Shown here piece by piece: positions 36,925-44,638 of a stretch of DNA of 64,000 bases; the first letter of the stretch is position 1; each line of letters opens with the position of its first letter. Origin of the DNA: Sphingomonas sp. UNC305MFCol5.2 (GTDB lineage Bacteria; Pseudomonadota; Alphaproteobacteria; Sphingomonadales; Sphingomonadaceae). A model generated the notes under the pieces. The model worked only from the letters and a program-made list of their open reading frames with translations, did not search any database and was not told the origin of the DNA. Location: the NCBI RefSeq assembly GCF_000712135.1, contig NZ_JOOE01000002.1, positions 620,001 through 684,000 on the forward strand, in the 5' to 3' direction. The translations under genes were made by a program, and so were the position numbers.

Positions 36925-38217
36925 ATGATCGGTGCGCTCGGGTTGATGAAGGAGCGCCGGTTCCTGCCGCTGTTCGTCACGCAGTTCCTGGGGGCGTTCA
37001 ACGACAACCTCTTCAAGAACGCGATGATTTTTTTCGCGACCTATCAGATCTTCAACTCGGTCGAGCAGGAAACGCAGTTCAGCGCGATCGCCACCGGCAT
37101 CTTCATCCTGCCCTTCTTCCTCTTTTCCGCGCTCGCTGGGCAGCTCGCCGACACCTACGACAAGGCGAAGATCATGCGGATCATCAAGGCCGCCGAGGTC
37201 GTGATCATGCTGGTCGGCGCGCTCGGCATCTTCGTGAAGAGCCTGCCGCTGATGCTGGTCGCGCTGGTGGGCATGGGCGTGCACTCCACCTTTTTCGGTC
37301 CGATCAAATATGCCGTGCTGCCCCAGCACCTGAACGAAGACGAAGTGCTGGGCGGCACCGGGCTGGTCGAGGCCGGGACCTATATCGCCATCCTGTTCGG
37401 CACGATCACGGGCGGACTGATCAGCCCTACCGTCGCGGCCTTCGCCGTGGTGGGCGTGGCGATGATCGGCTGGCTGGCATCGCTCAAGATCCCGCCGGCG
37501 CCGCCGCTCGTGAAGCTCAAGCTCGATTTCAACATCTTCCGCGCCTCCGCCCGGCTGATCGGCGCGACGATGCATATCCCGCGCCTGTATCTGGCCATCG
37601 TCGCGATCAGCGTGTTCTGGACGATCGCCGCGGTGCTGGGCGTGCTCTTTCCGCCTTTGGTCAAGAACGTGTTCCATGCCCAGAAGGACGTCGCCAGCGT
37701 ATTCCTCGCGATCTTCTCGGTGGGCATCGCGATCGGATCGGTGGTGATCAACCGGCTGCTCAAGGGGCATGTCTCGGCGAAATATGCGACCGCGTCGGTG
37801 CTCGCGATGTCGCTGTTCGTCGTCGATTTCTTCTTCGCCGCTTTGTATTTCCCGGTGAGCGAGGGGCCGCTGCTCAAGACGGCGAACTTCCTCGCTTTGC
37901 CCGATGCGTGGCGCGTGCTGCTCGATCTGGCGATGATCGCGATCACCGGCGGCATGTTCGTGGTGCCGCTCTATGCCTTCCTCACCACCACGGTCGACAA
38001 GTCGCAGACCTCGCGTACGGTGGCCGCCAACAATATCGTCAATTCGGGCGCGATGGTGGCGGGGTCAGTCGGAATCCTGGGCTTCACCAATATCCCGGGC
38101 GTCGACGTGGTCCACGCGATCTGGATCGTGTTCCTGTTATGCCTCGCCTCGGCCTATTGCGCATGGCGGCTCTACAAGGCCGAGGACCTGCCCCACGGAC
38201 TCGATCCGATTCCCTGA
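36925..38217 (+). CDS. MFS transporter, lysophospholipid-transporter-like
   Basis: 430 residues with about twelve membrane segments. The N terminus FVTQFLGAFNDNLFKNAM and the loop DTYDKAKIMRIIK, then FGPIKYAVLPQ, are hallmarks of the LplT-like MFS subgroup that flips lysophospholipids; in many bacteria it is fused or linked to an acyltransferase. Here it stands alone. ATG at 36925 is chosen, with an internal ATG seven codons later possible. Confidence 0.85.
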   Translation: MIGALGLMKERRFLPLFVTQFLGAFNDNLFKNAMIFFATYQIFNSVEQETQFSAIATGIFILPFFLFSALAGQLADTYDKAKIMRIIKAAEVVIMLVGALGIFVKSLPLMLVALVGMGVHSTFFGPIKYAVLPQHLNEDEVLGGTGLVEAGTYIAILFGTITGGLISPTVAAFAVVGVAMIGWLASLKIPPAPPLVKLKLDFNIFRASARLIGATMHIPRLYLAIVAISVFWTIAAVLGVLFPPLVKNVFHAQKDVASVFLAIFSVGIAIGSVVINRLLKGHVSAKYATASVLAMSLFVVDFFFAALYFPVSEGPLLKTANFLALPDAWRVLLDLAMIAITGGMFVVPLYAFLTTTVDKSQTSRTVAANNIVNSGAMVAGSVGILGFTNIPGVDVVHAIWIVFLLCLASAYCAWRLYKAEDLPHGLDPIP

Positions 38218-38253
38218 GCTTGACCTCGAGATGGTCGCCCGCAAGACTTCGAC

Positions 38254-38769
38254 ATGCTCCCGCTCGACAATCCCCGCTGGTCGGAATTGCGCCATGCCTA
38301 TGGCAGCGCATCCGATATCCCGCCATTGCTGCACCAGCTGCGATCCTCAACGGCGCCGGGAAGTGACTATCGGGATGAGCCGTGGTTCAGCCTCTGGTCG
38401 AGCTTGTGCCATCAGGGGCAGGTCTATTCGGCCTCCTATGCCGCCGTTCCGCACATCGTACAGATTGCTCTCGAAACGACGACGCCCATCCACTTCTCGT
38501 TCTTGCAGCTACCGGCGAGCATCGAAGTGGCTCGCTGCACAGAACACGGACCGGAAATCGCTGCCGAACTAGCGGACGCGCATTTCCGGGCCATCGCCAA
38601 CCTTGTCGAGATTGTCGCCCTTCAACGCCACCACCCTTGGGATCAGGAGATGCTGCTATGCGCCGCTGCGGCACAGGCTGTCGCCAAAGGTCATATTCCA
38701 GTCGCCGAAGCGCTGTTGAACCTCGACGAGGGCTGGATCGCCAAGATAAACGAGGGCGCCTTCGACTGA
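38254..38769 (+). CDS. Uncharacterised protein with RHAYGSASDIPPLL motif
   Basis: 171 residues, mostly helical, soluble, no signal. The opening pattern WSELRHAYGSASDIPPLL and the later SLCHQGQVYSASYAAVPHI look like a conserved family seen among HEAT-like or immunity-type small proteins, but I cannot name it. It follows the MFS gene by 36 bp. Function unknown. Confidence 0.65.
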   Translation: MLPLDNPRWSELRHAYGSASDIPPLLHQLRSSTAPGSDYRDEPWFSLWSSLCHQGQVYSASYAAVPHIVQIALETTTPIHFSFLQLPASIEVARCTEHGPEIAAELADAHFRAIANLVEIVALQRHHPWDQEMLLCAAAAQAVAKGHIPVAEALLNLDEGWIAKINEGAFD

Positions 38770-38796
38770 GGCTTCGTGCGTGAGGCCAGGACCGCG

Positions 38797-38964
38797 CTAC
38801 AGGATGAAGGTGTAGAAGCAGACGAAAAAGGCGCTGAAGCTCAATGCGAAGAGCTTGAGGTCGCTGTCGTCGCTGATCTTCCGCTCGATCGCGACCACGC
38901 GGCGCATTTGCGCCCGGAACGGATGGCGGCGGGCGTGGCCCTCGGCGACGAGACGAGTCTGCAT
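38797..38964 (-). CDS. Small tail-anchored membrane protein
   Basis: 55 residues. A basic N-terminal half (GHARRHPFRAQMRRVVAIER) is followed by a single C-terminal membrane segment LKLFALSFSAFFVCFYTFIL that ends the protein. ATG at 38964 is preferred; a longer version adds 13 residues without clear signal. No convincing ribosome-binding site. Codon usage and the well-formed membrane helix support it as a gene; function unknown. Confidence 0.55.
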   Translation of the reverse strand: MQTRLVAEGHARRHPFRAQMRRVVAIERKISDDSDLKLFALSFSAFFVCFYTFIL

Positions 38965-39080
38965 GACAGGAGTTAACGCTTCGTTTACTTTTATGGCCAG
39001 CACATAAGAAAGTTAACGCGCGTTTTATTGCGGGACAGGCGTGCGGACGCTGCCGGAGAGGATTCCGATCGCGATCGGGG

Positions 39081-40085
39081 TTAACGCGGCGCGGGACCGG
39101 TGGTCGAGCGCACCATCAATTTGTGCTCCAGCGTGACTCGTTGCCCGGTTTCGGGCGAGAGCATCAGATCGGCGGCGGCATAAGCCAGCTCGCGCACCGG
39201 CTGGCGCATCGTCGTCAGCGGAGGCCATACCGCCTTGGCCAGATCCGAATCGTCGAAGCCCACGATCGAGAGCTGGCCAGGCACGTCGATATCGGTCTCG
39301 TGCGCCACCGCCAGCGCGCCCGCCGCCATATCGTCGTTGCCGGCGAAGATCGCAGTGGGCCGTGGCGTGCGATCCAGCAGCGCACGCGCCGCCTCGCCGC
39401 CCGAAGTGAAGCTGTTTTCGCCCGCGACGACCAGTTCGGGATCGAAGGCGATGCCATGCGCCTCGAGCGCCTCGCGATAGCCCTGGAGGCGTTCCCAGGT
39501 GGAGACGTGACTGTCGAGCCCGCGGATGAAGCCGATCGCATGGTGGCCAAGACCGATCAGATGCTCGGTGACTTCGCGCGCCGCCGCGACATCGTCGATC
39601 GCCGCCGCCATGCCGCTGTCCTTGCGCGCGCCGGGGGCGATGCGGACATAAGGGAGCCCGCGCCGATCGAGCTCATCGAGCAGGGCCGCGATCTCGGTCA
39701 CCGGCGGCGACAGGATCACGCCGTCCAGATGCGCCTCGTCGACCAGCGCCATCACGTTCGAGACCAGATCGGGCGACTGGCTGTCGATCGGCTGGAGCAG
39801 CAGCCGGTAGCCGAGCTCGCTGCAGCGCTGCTGCGCGCCGAGCTGGATGTGATAGACATAATAAGGGCTGGGATTGTCGTAGAGCAAAGCCACCTGGAAC
39901 GAGCGCCGCCCGGCGAGCGTGCGCGCCGCATGGCTCGGGCGGAAATTGAGCCGCGCGACGACTTCCTCGACGCGCCGGCGCGTTTCCTCGCTGACATGCT
40001 TCTCGTTGTTGAGGACGCGCGAGACGGTCTTGAAAGACACGCCTGCGATCTTCGAAACTTCCTTGATCGTCGGACGGCTGGACAT
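39081..40085 (-). CDS. LacI-family transcriptional regulator
   Basis: 334 residues. The helix-turn-helix TIKEVSKIAGVSFKTVSRVLNN with hinge helix FRPSHAARTLAG is followed by a periplasmic-binding-like sensor domain (DGVILSPPVTE, FAGNDDMAAGAL). In sphingomonads such regulators control sugar-uptake loci with TonB receptors. No such target lies next to it in the window; the island begins upstream of its promoter. A palindromic operator in its own leader suggests autoregulation. Confidence 0.93.
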   Translation of the reverse strand: MSSRPTIKEVSKIAGVSFKTVSRVLNNEKHVSEETRRRVEEVVARLNFRPSHAARTLAGRRSFQVALLYDNPSPYYVYHIQLGAQQRCSELGYRLLLQPIDSQSPDLVSNVMALVDEAHLDGVILSPPVTEIAALLDELDRRGLPYVRIAPGARKDSGMAAAIDDVAAAREVTEHLIGLGHHAIGFIRGLDSHVSTWERLQGYREALEAHGIAFDPELVVAGENSFTSGGEAARALLDRTPRPTAIFAGNDDMAAGALAVAHETDIDVPGQLSIVGFDDSDLAKAVWPPLTTMRQPVRELAYAAADLMLSPETGQRVTLEHKLMVRSTTGPAPR

Positions 40086-40125
40086 TGCGCACCCCCGGCC
40101 GAAAGCGGCCGGTACAGGGCATATT

Positions 40126-40139
40126 TGACAGCGCTGCCA
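40126..40139. promoter_or_regulatory. LacI-type operator upstream of the LacI regulator
   Basis: TGACAGCGCTGCCA is a 14-bp palindrome with one mismatch and the central GCGC typical of LacI-family sites in alpha- and gammaproteobacteria. It lies 41 bp upstream of the regulator ATG. Confidence 0.55.
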
Positions 40140-40237
40140 CCGCGCAAGCAAAGATATGTGCAACAAGTGCAACTATACCGGCGGGCAAGGCCGCTGGAAC
40201 GTCGTTATCGGGATCGACAATGCTTCGATGGAAGCGG

Positions 40238-40257
40238 GGGGAATGGTGGAGCCGAGG
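40238..40257. repeat. Left attachment-site core (attL) of the 13.7-kb element
   Basis: GGGGAATGGTGGAGCCGAGG occurs here and again at 53947-53966 in the same orientation. Similarity extends imperfectly downstream (ATCG-A and TTGGAAAACA in both). On the minus strand it reads like a tRNA 3' end (CTCGGCTCCACCA), the usual target of P4-type integrases, but no whole tRNA is present. It lies 225 bp before the integrase GTG. Confidence 0.7.
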
Positions 40258-40355
40258 TGTATCGGAGTACTTCAGCTAACCCTTTTGGAAAACACGATTT
40301 TCTAGGCATAGAGGATTGATTTTGCTATACTTCATTCGGTGCGATGCCAGTTCAT

Positions 40356-40393
40356 TTTCCACTGGCGTCCGCCATGGTTCGCTGACGTCCACT
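40356..40393. repeat. 10-bp-phased integrase arm-site array, left
   Basis: Four GTCC-like units start at 40356, 40366, 40376 and 40386 (TTTCCACT, CGTCCGCC, GGTTCGCT, CGTCCACT). The same arrangement, better conserved, occurs at 53873-53910. Helical spacing and position just inside each end fit integrase arm-binding sites. Confidence 0.5.
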
Positions 40394-40462
40394 CCGATTC
40401 GCGCTCAAAGGTAGGGCAGAAAGAGGGCGGTGCGACAAAGACGAAAGAAGGAGTGCTTCAGA

Positions 40463-41784
40463 GTGCCGCGCCCCATTCACAAACTGACCGTACGCCGCAT
40501 CGAAGCCCTCACGCAAATAGCTGGCACGGCGACGGTGGCGGCCTCTATCTCCGCATCCGTGAGGACGGTGCGAAACGCTGGATCTTTGTTTGGAAGCGGG
40601 ACGGCAGGCGCCGGGAAATGTTTCTCGGTACTCCAGACGATTTCACGCTCAAGGAAGTGCGCGACATGGCGGCGGCGGCCAGGCACTTACTGCAGCAAGG
40701 CTTTGATCCATTGGAGATGCGAAGGGCTGCCGAAAGAAGCATGGCCGAGTTGAGGTCACAGGTCACTCCAACTCCAGCGAAATCCCAGTCGCCCACATTT
40801 GGCAAATTCGCCGACCGCTATATCGATACCCATGAAGATGGCTGGAAGAATGCCAAGCATCGCTGGCAATGGCGCAACTCCATCACGAACCACTGCAAAG
40901 CCATTGTCAGCAAGCCGGTTGATGCCATCACAACGGATGACGTGCTTGATGTTCTGAAGCCGATATGGCGCAAGATTCCGGACACCGCCGGCCGCGTACG
41001 GACACGGATCGAGAAGATCTTGGATGCGGCGCGAGCGGACAATCACATTGCCCCGCCATGGGAGAATCCCGCTCGATGGAGCGGCAATCTCGAATTCAAG
41101 CTTCCAAAGCGAACAAAGCTGAAGACCGGTCATTACTCAGCAATGGAGTATGAGAATCTTCCAGCGTTCTTCGGGTTGCTGCGAGAGCGCCCCGCCCCGG
41201 CCGCCCGCGCCCTGGAACTGACGATCCTGTGCGCAACGAGAACCAGCGAAACGCTGAAGATGCGGTGGCGCGAAATCGATCTTGAGCGTGCCACATGGAC
41301 GATACCCGCCGAGCGTATGAAGATGGGGGTGGAGCACCGCATTCCGCTTTCGTCCGAGGCGGTCGCAATTCTCAAGCGGCTCGCCCGGGATGCCAAGACC
41401 TCGCGAGATGCCTATGTGTTCCCAGGTCAAAAGCCCGGGCAGCCGCTCTCCCAAATGTCCATGACCATGGTGCTCCGACGGATGAACCTGGGACAGTTCA
41501 CCGTACATGGGATGCGGAGTTCATTCAGAGACTATATGGGCGATATGACCCCGCATGCAGAATCGATCGTCGAGCAAGCGCTAGCGCATCAAGTAGGTGA
41601 TGCCACGGTACGTGCCTATCGTCGCAAAGATGCCTTCGAAAAGCGGCGTCTGGTCATGCAGGACTGGGCGAACTATCTAATAGGTAATAGTGCCGAGACG
41701 ACGATCCACTCAGATCGCAGGGCAGCAGACGAACGCAGGAGAAGCGCGTCGGACGGGGCGACATTACAGGGTACTGCACCTTAG
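40463..41784 (+). CDS. P4-type tyrosine integrase with an N-terminal frameshift
   Basis: The catalytic domain is intact: Arg in CATRTSETLKMRW, HGMRSSFRDYM (H-x-x-R), His in LAHQVGD and Tyr in VRAYRRKDAF. The arm-binding domain starts PRPIHKLTVRRIEALT in one frame from GTG 40463 and continues as SWHGDGGGLYLRI in another; one base appears missing in the AAA run at 40515-40517. As it stands the protein is interrupted unless an upstream GTG (40339) in the second frame provides a different N terminus. AGGAG precedes 40463. It sits next to attL and should have inserted the element. Confidence 0.8.
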
Positions 41785-42090
41785 GTGCTTTTGCACAAAC
41801 GCTTCCAGACTCGCCATCGTAACCAGCGTCGATTTACCAATCTTCAGGGTATCGACCTCACCGGTTTTGATCAGTTCGTACATCTTTGTCTTGCCGATGC
41901 CGATCATTTGCGCTGCCACATTAATGCGGACGCATAGCGGCTTCGGCGGGGGAGAAATCCGCTTGAACCTCGGATCGTCGTCTCCTGCTGGAACGGAGAT
42001 GGAGCAGATATGACTGCCATTGAAATTTAACTGAAGCAGGTTGCCAAGCGCCATCTGATGGCGCGTTTCCTCATCAGTTATATCGGACAT
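41764..42090 (-). CDS. AlpA/excisionase-type helix-turn-helix protein
   Basis: 108 residues from an ATG at 42090 (another six codons upstream). The C-terminal half has INVAAQMIGIGKTKMYELIK and then a wing segment LKIGKSTLV, the DNA-binding fold of AlpA/Xis proteins (helix_turn_helix_17 type). The N terminus is divergent. It overlaps the integrase end by 21 nt tail to tail. Likely role: regulating integrase or excision. Confidence 0.72.
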   Translation of the reverse strand: MSDITDEETRHQMALGNLLQLNFNGSHICSISVPAGDDDPRFKRISPPPKPLCVRINVAAQMIGIGKTKMYELIKTGEVDTLKIGKSTLVTMASLEAFVQKHLRCSTL

Positions 42091-42108
42091 CAGAGTGCAA
42101 TCGAGCAC

Positions 42109-42395
42109 GGGCCCGGCAGTCCTGCCACTTGGTGGCTAGCCGATCGCTAGCAGGGAGGTACGAGATCGAGGGCCCCATGTTCATACGTACTGGTGCGCCC
42201 AACGCGATCGTTTTGAATGGATTATCAATGTTTTGGGCATTTTAGCTCTCCGCATGGCCGCTGGGGTTCGCCCCCGTAGCCGAGAGAGCGATTGATCGCG
42301 AGCCGTAACATTTGTTCGAAAGCGGCTAGAAGACGACGATAGCCTCGAGCGCCTGTGCACACTCGAGGCATGCGTGGCTCACTTCTCCTGGGCCC
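42109..42395. other. Non-coding island segment
   Basis: About 290 bp without a credible gene on either strand. It contains short inverted elements such as TAGCCGATCGCTA but no recognisable terminator, RNA or repeat. Confidence 0.4.
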
Positions 42396-42790
42396 TTAGT
42401 CGACTGACTGCTCCAGGCGCATCGGAAGAGAAGCTGACATTGAAATATCGCTTCTACGATGACGAAATTTGTCCACCCGCGGCTTGGCCTTGCTCTTGGC
42501 CCGCGTCTCCTCCTTCGCCTTCGTGAATTCGGGTTACAGCTCCTTCATCTTCTTCACCAGACCCGACAGATTGTACTCGTTGCTGGTCTTGCCCTTGCCC
42601 GGGCTGGTGCGCCCGATCCGCTGGATCAGTCCCGCGCCCTCCATCTCGGCAATATGGCGTTGTATCTGGCGCTCGCTCATGCCCATCCGCTCTGCCAGCG
42701 TGGCCTTCGACGGCCACGGCCGCCGGTCAGCCGACCACCACTGGTCGAAAAGATGCATGACGACATTGAACTGGACGGGGTTGAGCCCGA
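42396..42790 (-). pseudogene. Decayed plasmid-type helix-turn-helix protein gene
   Basis: One frame reads LNPVQFNVVMHLFDQWW, then SKATLAERMGMSERQIQRHI, GAGLIQRIGRTSPGKGKTSN and LVKKMKEL, then a TAA at 42534-42536, then continues in frame as PEFTKAKEETRAKSKA up to the stop at 42396. The run after the stop is clearly the original C terminus, so the stop is a nonsense mutation. Upstream of the LNPVQ segment a TGA interrupts the frame. This is a winged-helix protein of the kind found on plasmids and conjugative islands. The 74-residue open part could still be made. Confidence 0.65.
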
Positions 42791-43094
42791 GCCGTCCACA
42801 GCATCAATAGCCGACGGGCAGCTTTCGGGAGCCGAACAGGCCAGAGCGGACGTTCCTTCGCAGCAATCCGGCGGCCGGAATGCGCCCATTTCGGACATGA
42901 GCGTTGCGCGTGCCAGCGTCCGCTTTTGTGCCCAATTACTGCCATCCACCCATTCGTCTATCTAAAAGCGGCCGCTGAATTACTCACGGAGCTGCGCGGT
43001 CGAGCTCAATCGGATAGTTGGCAGACCATCAGCGAGTTGCCCGCCTCGTGCGCCCCGGCTAGATTATCTCTGTGTAATTGGGAGCCGGAGGAAG
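42791..43094. other. Non-coding island segment, possible remnant
   Basis: No gene is supported. The part near 42830-42930 resembles intergenic sequence commonly flanking mobile genes rather than coding DNA, which would fit loss of the 5' part of the adjacent pseudogene by recombination. The resemblance is from memory and not verified. Confidence 0.3.
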
Positions 43095-44000
43095 GTGCAT
43101 CCATCGACCGAGGTTGGGACGAGCCAAGTCCAGCAGCGCGAAAAAGTGCCTTCAATGACTGATATCGGTGGGGCTCCACCGGCCGAACACCGACCGGATT
43201 CCACGCGAGTACACTATATGCGGGCGATGATCGACGCCCTCCAAGCCAATGGAGGATCTGGGCGGCCCGGTTATGTCTACGCGTGGCTCACCGACAATGG
43301 CCTGCGCCGGCCGCAGAAGGCGCCCGAAGGCATAGATCCTGAGCGGCACTATGAGCGCGAGGTAAGGTTCGCGCGCCAGGAACTCGCCGACGGCGGATTG
43401 ATCGTCAGCAAGGACCATATCTGGGTGCTCACGGCGCAGTCCGAAGGAGGGCTCACCTCTGCCGAGGCCCGCCGCATCATCCGAGAAAACCGGCTCAGAC
43501 GCGACAGCGACCTCGCCAGACCCGAGGTCGAGATAGCCACATCCCCCCTTCCCATCGCCCGAACTCGAGAACTGGTCGAACGGCCGACGACTGGACCGCG
43601 CCCTACATTATGGGAAAGCATGATAGTGCGCGTGGAAGGCCCTGCTTCGACCTATGTGTTTCAATTTCAAGGATCGGATCTGTGGAAGGTGGGATTTGCC
43701 TCGGATCTCGATGAACGCCTTTCGACCATCAATCGCCATGTTCCTGTCGAGGTGGTCGGGCGCCGCTGGGTCAAAGTCCTGAGCAGGTACTGGCCCTCGC
43801 AAGAATGGGCCTATGCGATGGAGCAGGAACTCTTGAAACGGCTCGCCGTCAATCGAACGATGTTCGAGCGCGTGCAATGTCCTCAAGACCTGCTGGAAGC
43901 GGCTTGGAACCAGGCTGAAGCTGCGATCGAAGAGCTCAGCACTCATGATCCGGCTGCCCCAAATTTGCTTCCTGAAGTCTCGCCCCGCGATCTCCCCTAA
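43095..44000 (+). CDS. Mrr_N-like winged helix + GIY-YIG/T5orf172-like domain protein
   Basis: 301 residues from GTG at 43095 (GGAGGA just upstream), or 281 from ATG 43155. The N-terminal region VHYMRAMIDALQANGGSGRP followed by VRFARQELADGGLIVSKDHI and WVLT matches the Mrr N-terminal winged helix used by restriction enzymes to bind DNA. The C-terminal region STYVFQFQGSDLWKVGFASD-LDERL, with a later Glu (AYAMEQELLKRL), resembles the GIY-YIG/T5orf172 nuclease fold: YVFQ and WKVG in place of GIY and YIG. Together they suggest a restriction-type effector. No cognate methylase is adjacent. Confidence 0.6.
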   Translation: MHPSTEVGTSQVQQREKVPSMTDIGGAPPAEHRPDSTRVHYMRAMIDALQANGGSGRPGYVYAWLTDNGLRRPQKAPEGIDPERHYEREVRFARQELADGGLIVSKDHIWVLTAQSEGGLTSAEARRIIRENRLRRDSDLARPEVEIATSPLPIARTRELVERPTTGPRPTLWESMIVRVEGPASTYVFQFQGSDLWKVGFASDLDERLSTINRHVPVEVVGRRWVKVLSRYWPSQEWAYAMEQELLKRLAVNRTMFERVQCPQDLLEAAWNQAEAAIEELSTHDPAAPNLLPEVSPRDLP

Positions 44001-44198
44001 CCGCTGTCCTTTGCGTTCGAATCCAGGCGAGCACCTCGGCTTCGCTCCACCGAGCGGCGAAGGGCTACAGCTTATAGGGGGCTGGAAACGTCCCCTCCTT
44101 GGTCTTCCGATAGATCATCGTCTTGCCCAGCCGACCTTATGCATCACCTCGGTCAGTTTGATGAGCCGGTCCGCCGCGTCGAGCGGGACGCTGCTCAT
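44001..44198 (-). pseudogene. Decayed AlpA-family regulator gene
   Basis: Reading from ATG at 44198: SSVPLDAADRLIKLTEVMHK, then a shift of frame near 44128 is needed to continue as GLGKTMIYRKTKEGTFPAP-YKL. A TAG at 44065-44067 interrupts, and the same frame resumes as ARWSEAEVLAWIR, the normal AlpA ending. One frameshift and one nonsense codon make it non-functional. It is a second AlpA-type gene in the island, opposite to the nuclease-like gene. Confidence 0.6.
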
Positions 44199-44364
44199 CA
44201 CGCGCGCTCTTCGCCATGCTGGCGACATGCCTCCGGGCTTCGTCCGAAGGCGGCGCTCAATTTCCATTTTTTTGTACAATATTTTGAAAAAAAGACGGCC
44301 GATATTGTCTCACACATCGTAAGCGCATATTTAGCAAGAGGAATCGATAAAATGGGAGGCATCT

Positions 44365-44616
44365 GTGGCCCGTGGAGACGATCGGAAAGCCAGCAGCGAG
44401 ACCAAACGGGACCGCTTCGTGCGCCTCGCCGAGAGCCGCACTAGCAATGCGATCCGGGCGATCAGGACGATCGGCAAGCTGGGCAACAAGGCTCAGTATG
44501 AATTCGACGAATCGGACATTCGCAAGATCGCTGGAGCGCTTATGAAGGAAATCGATGCGATGAAGGCCCGCATGGGCGATCGCGGATCCAGGGATAAGGT
44601 GGAGTTCAAGCTCTGA
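44365..44616 (+). CDS. Small basic helical protein upstream of the Hsp90-like ATPase
   Basis: 83 residues from a GTG. Rich in Arg/Lys and helix-forming residues (RFVRLAESRTSNAIRAIRTI, then ESDIRKIAGALMKEID). No domain recognised. It lies 22 bp before the Hsp90-like gene in the same direction, so a shared transcript and a functional link are likely. The even spacing of Ile/Ala suggests a helical dimer or a DNA-associated adaptor, but this is speculation. Confidence 0.62.
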   Translation: MARGDDRKASSETKRDRFVRLAESRTSNAIRAIRTIGKLGNKAQYEFDESDIRKIAGALMKEIDAMKARMGDRGSRDKVEFKL

Positions 44617-44638
44617 GATTCGAAGGAGGGGGACGCCG

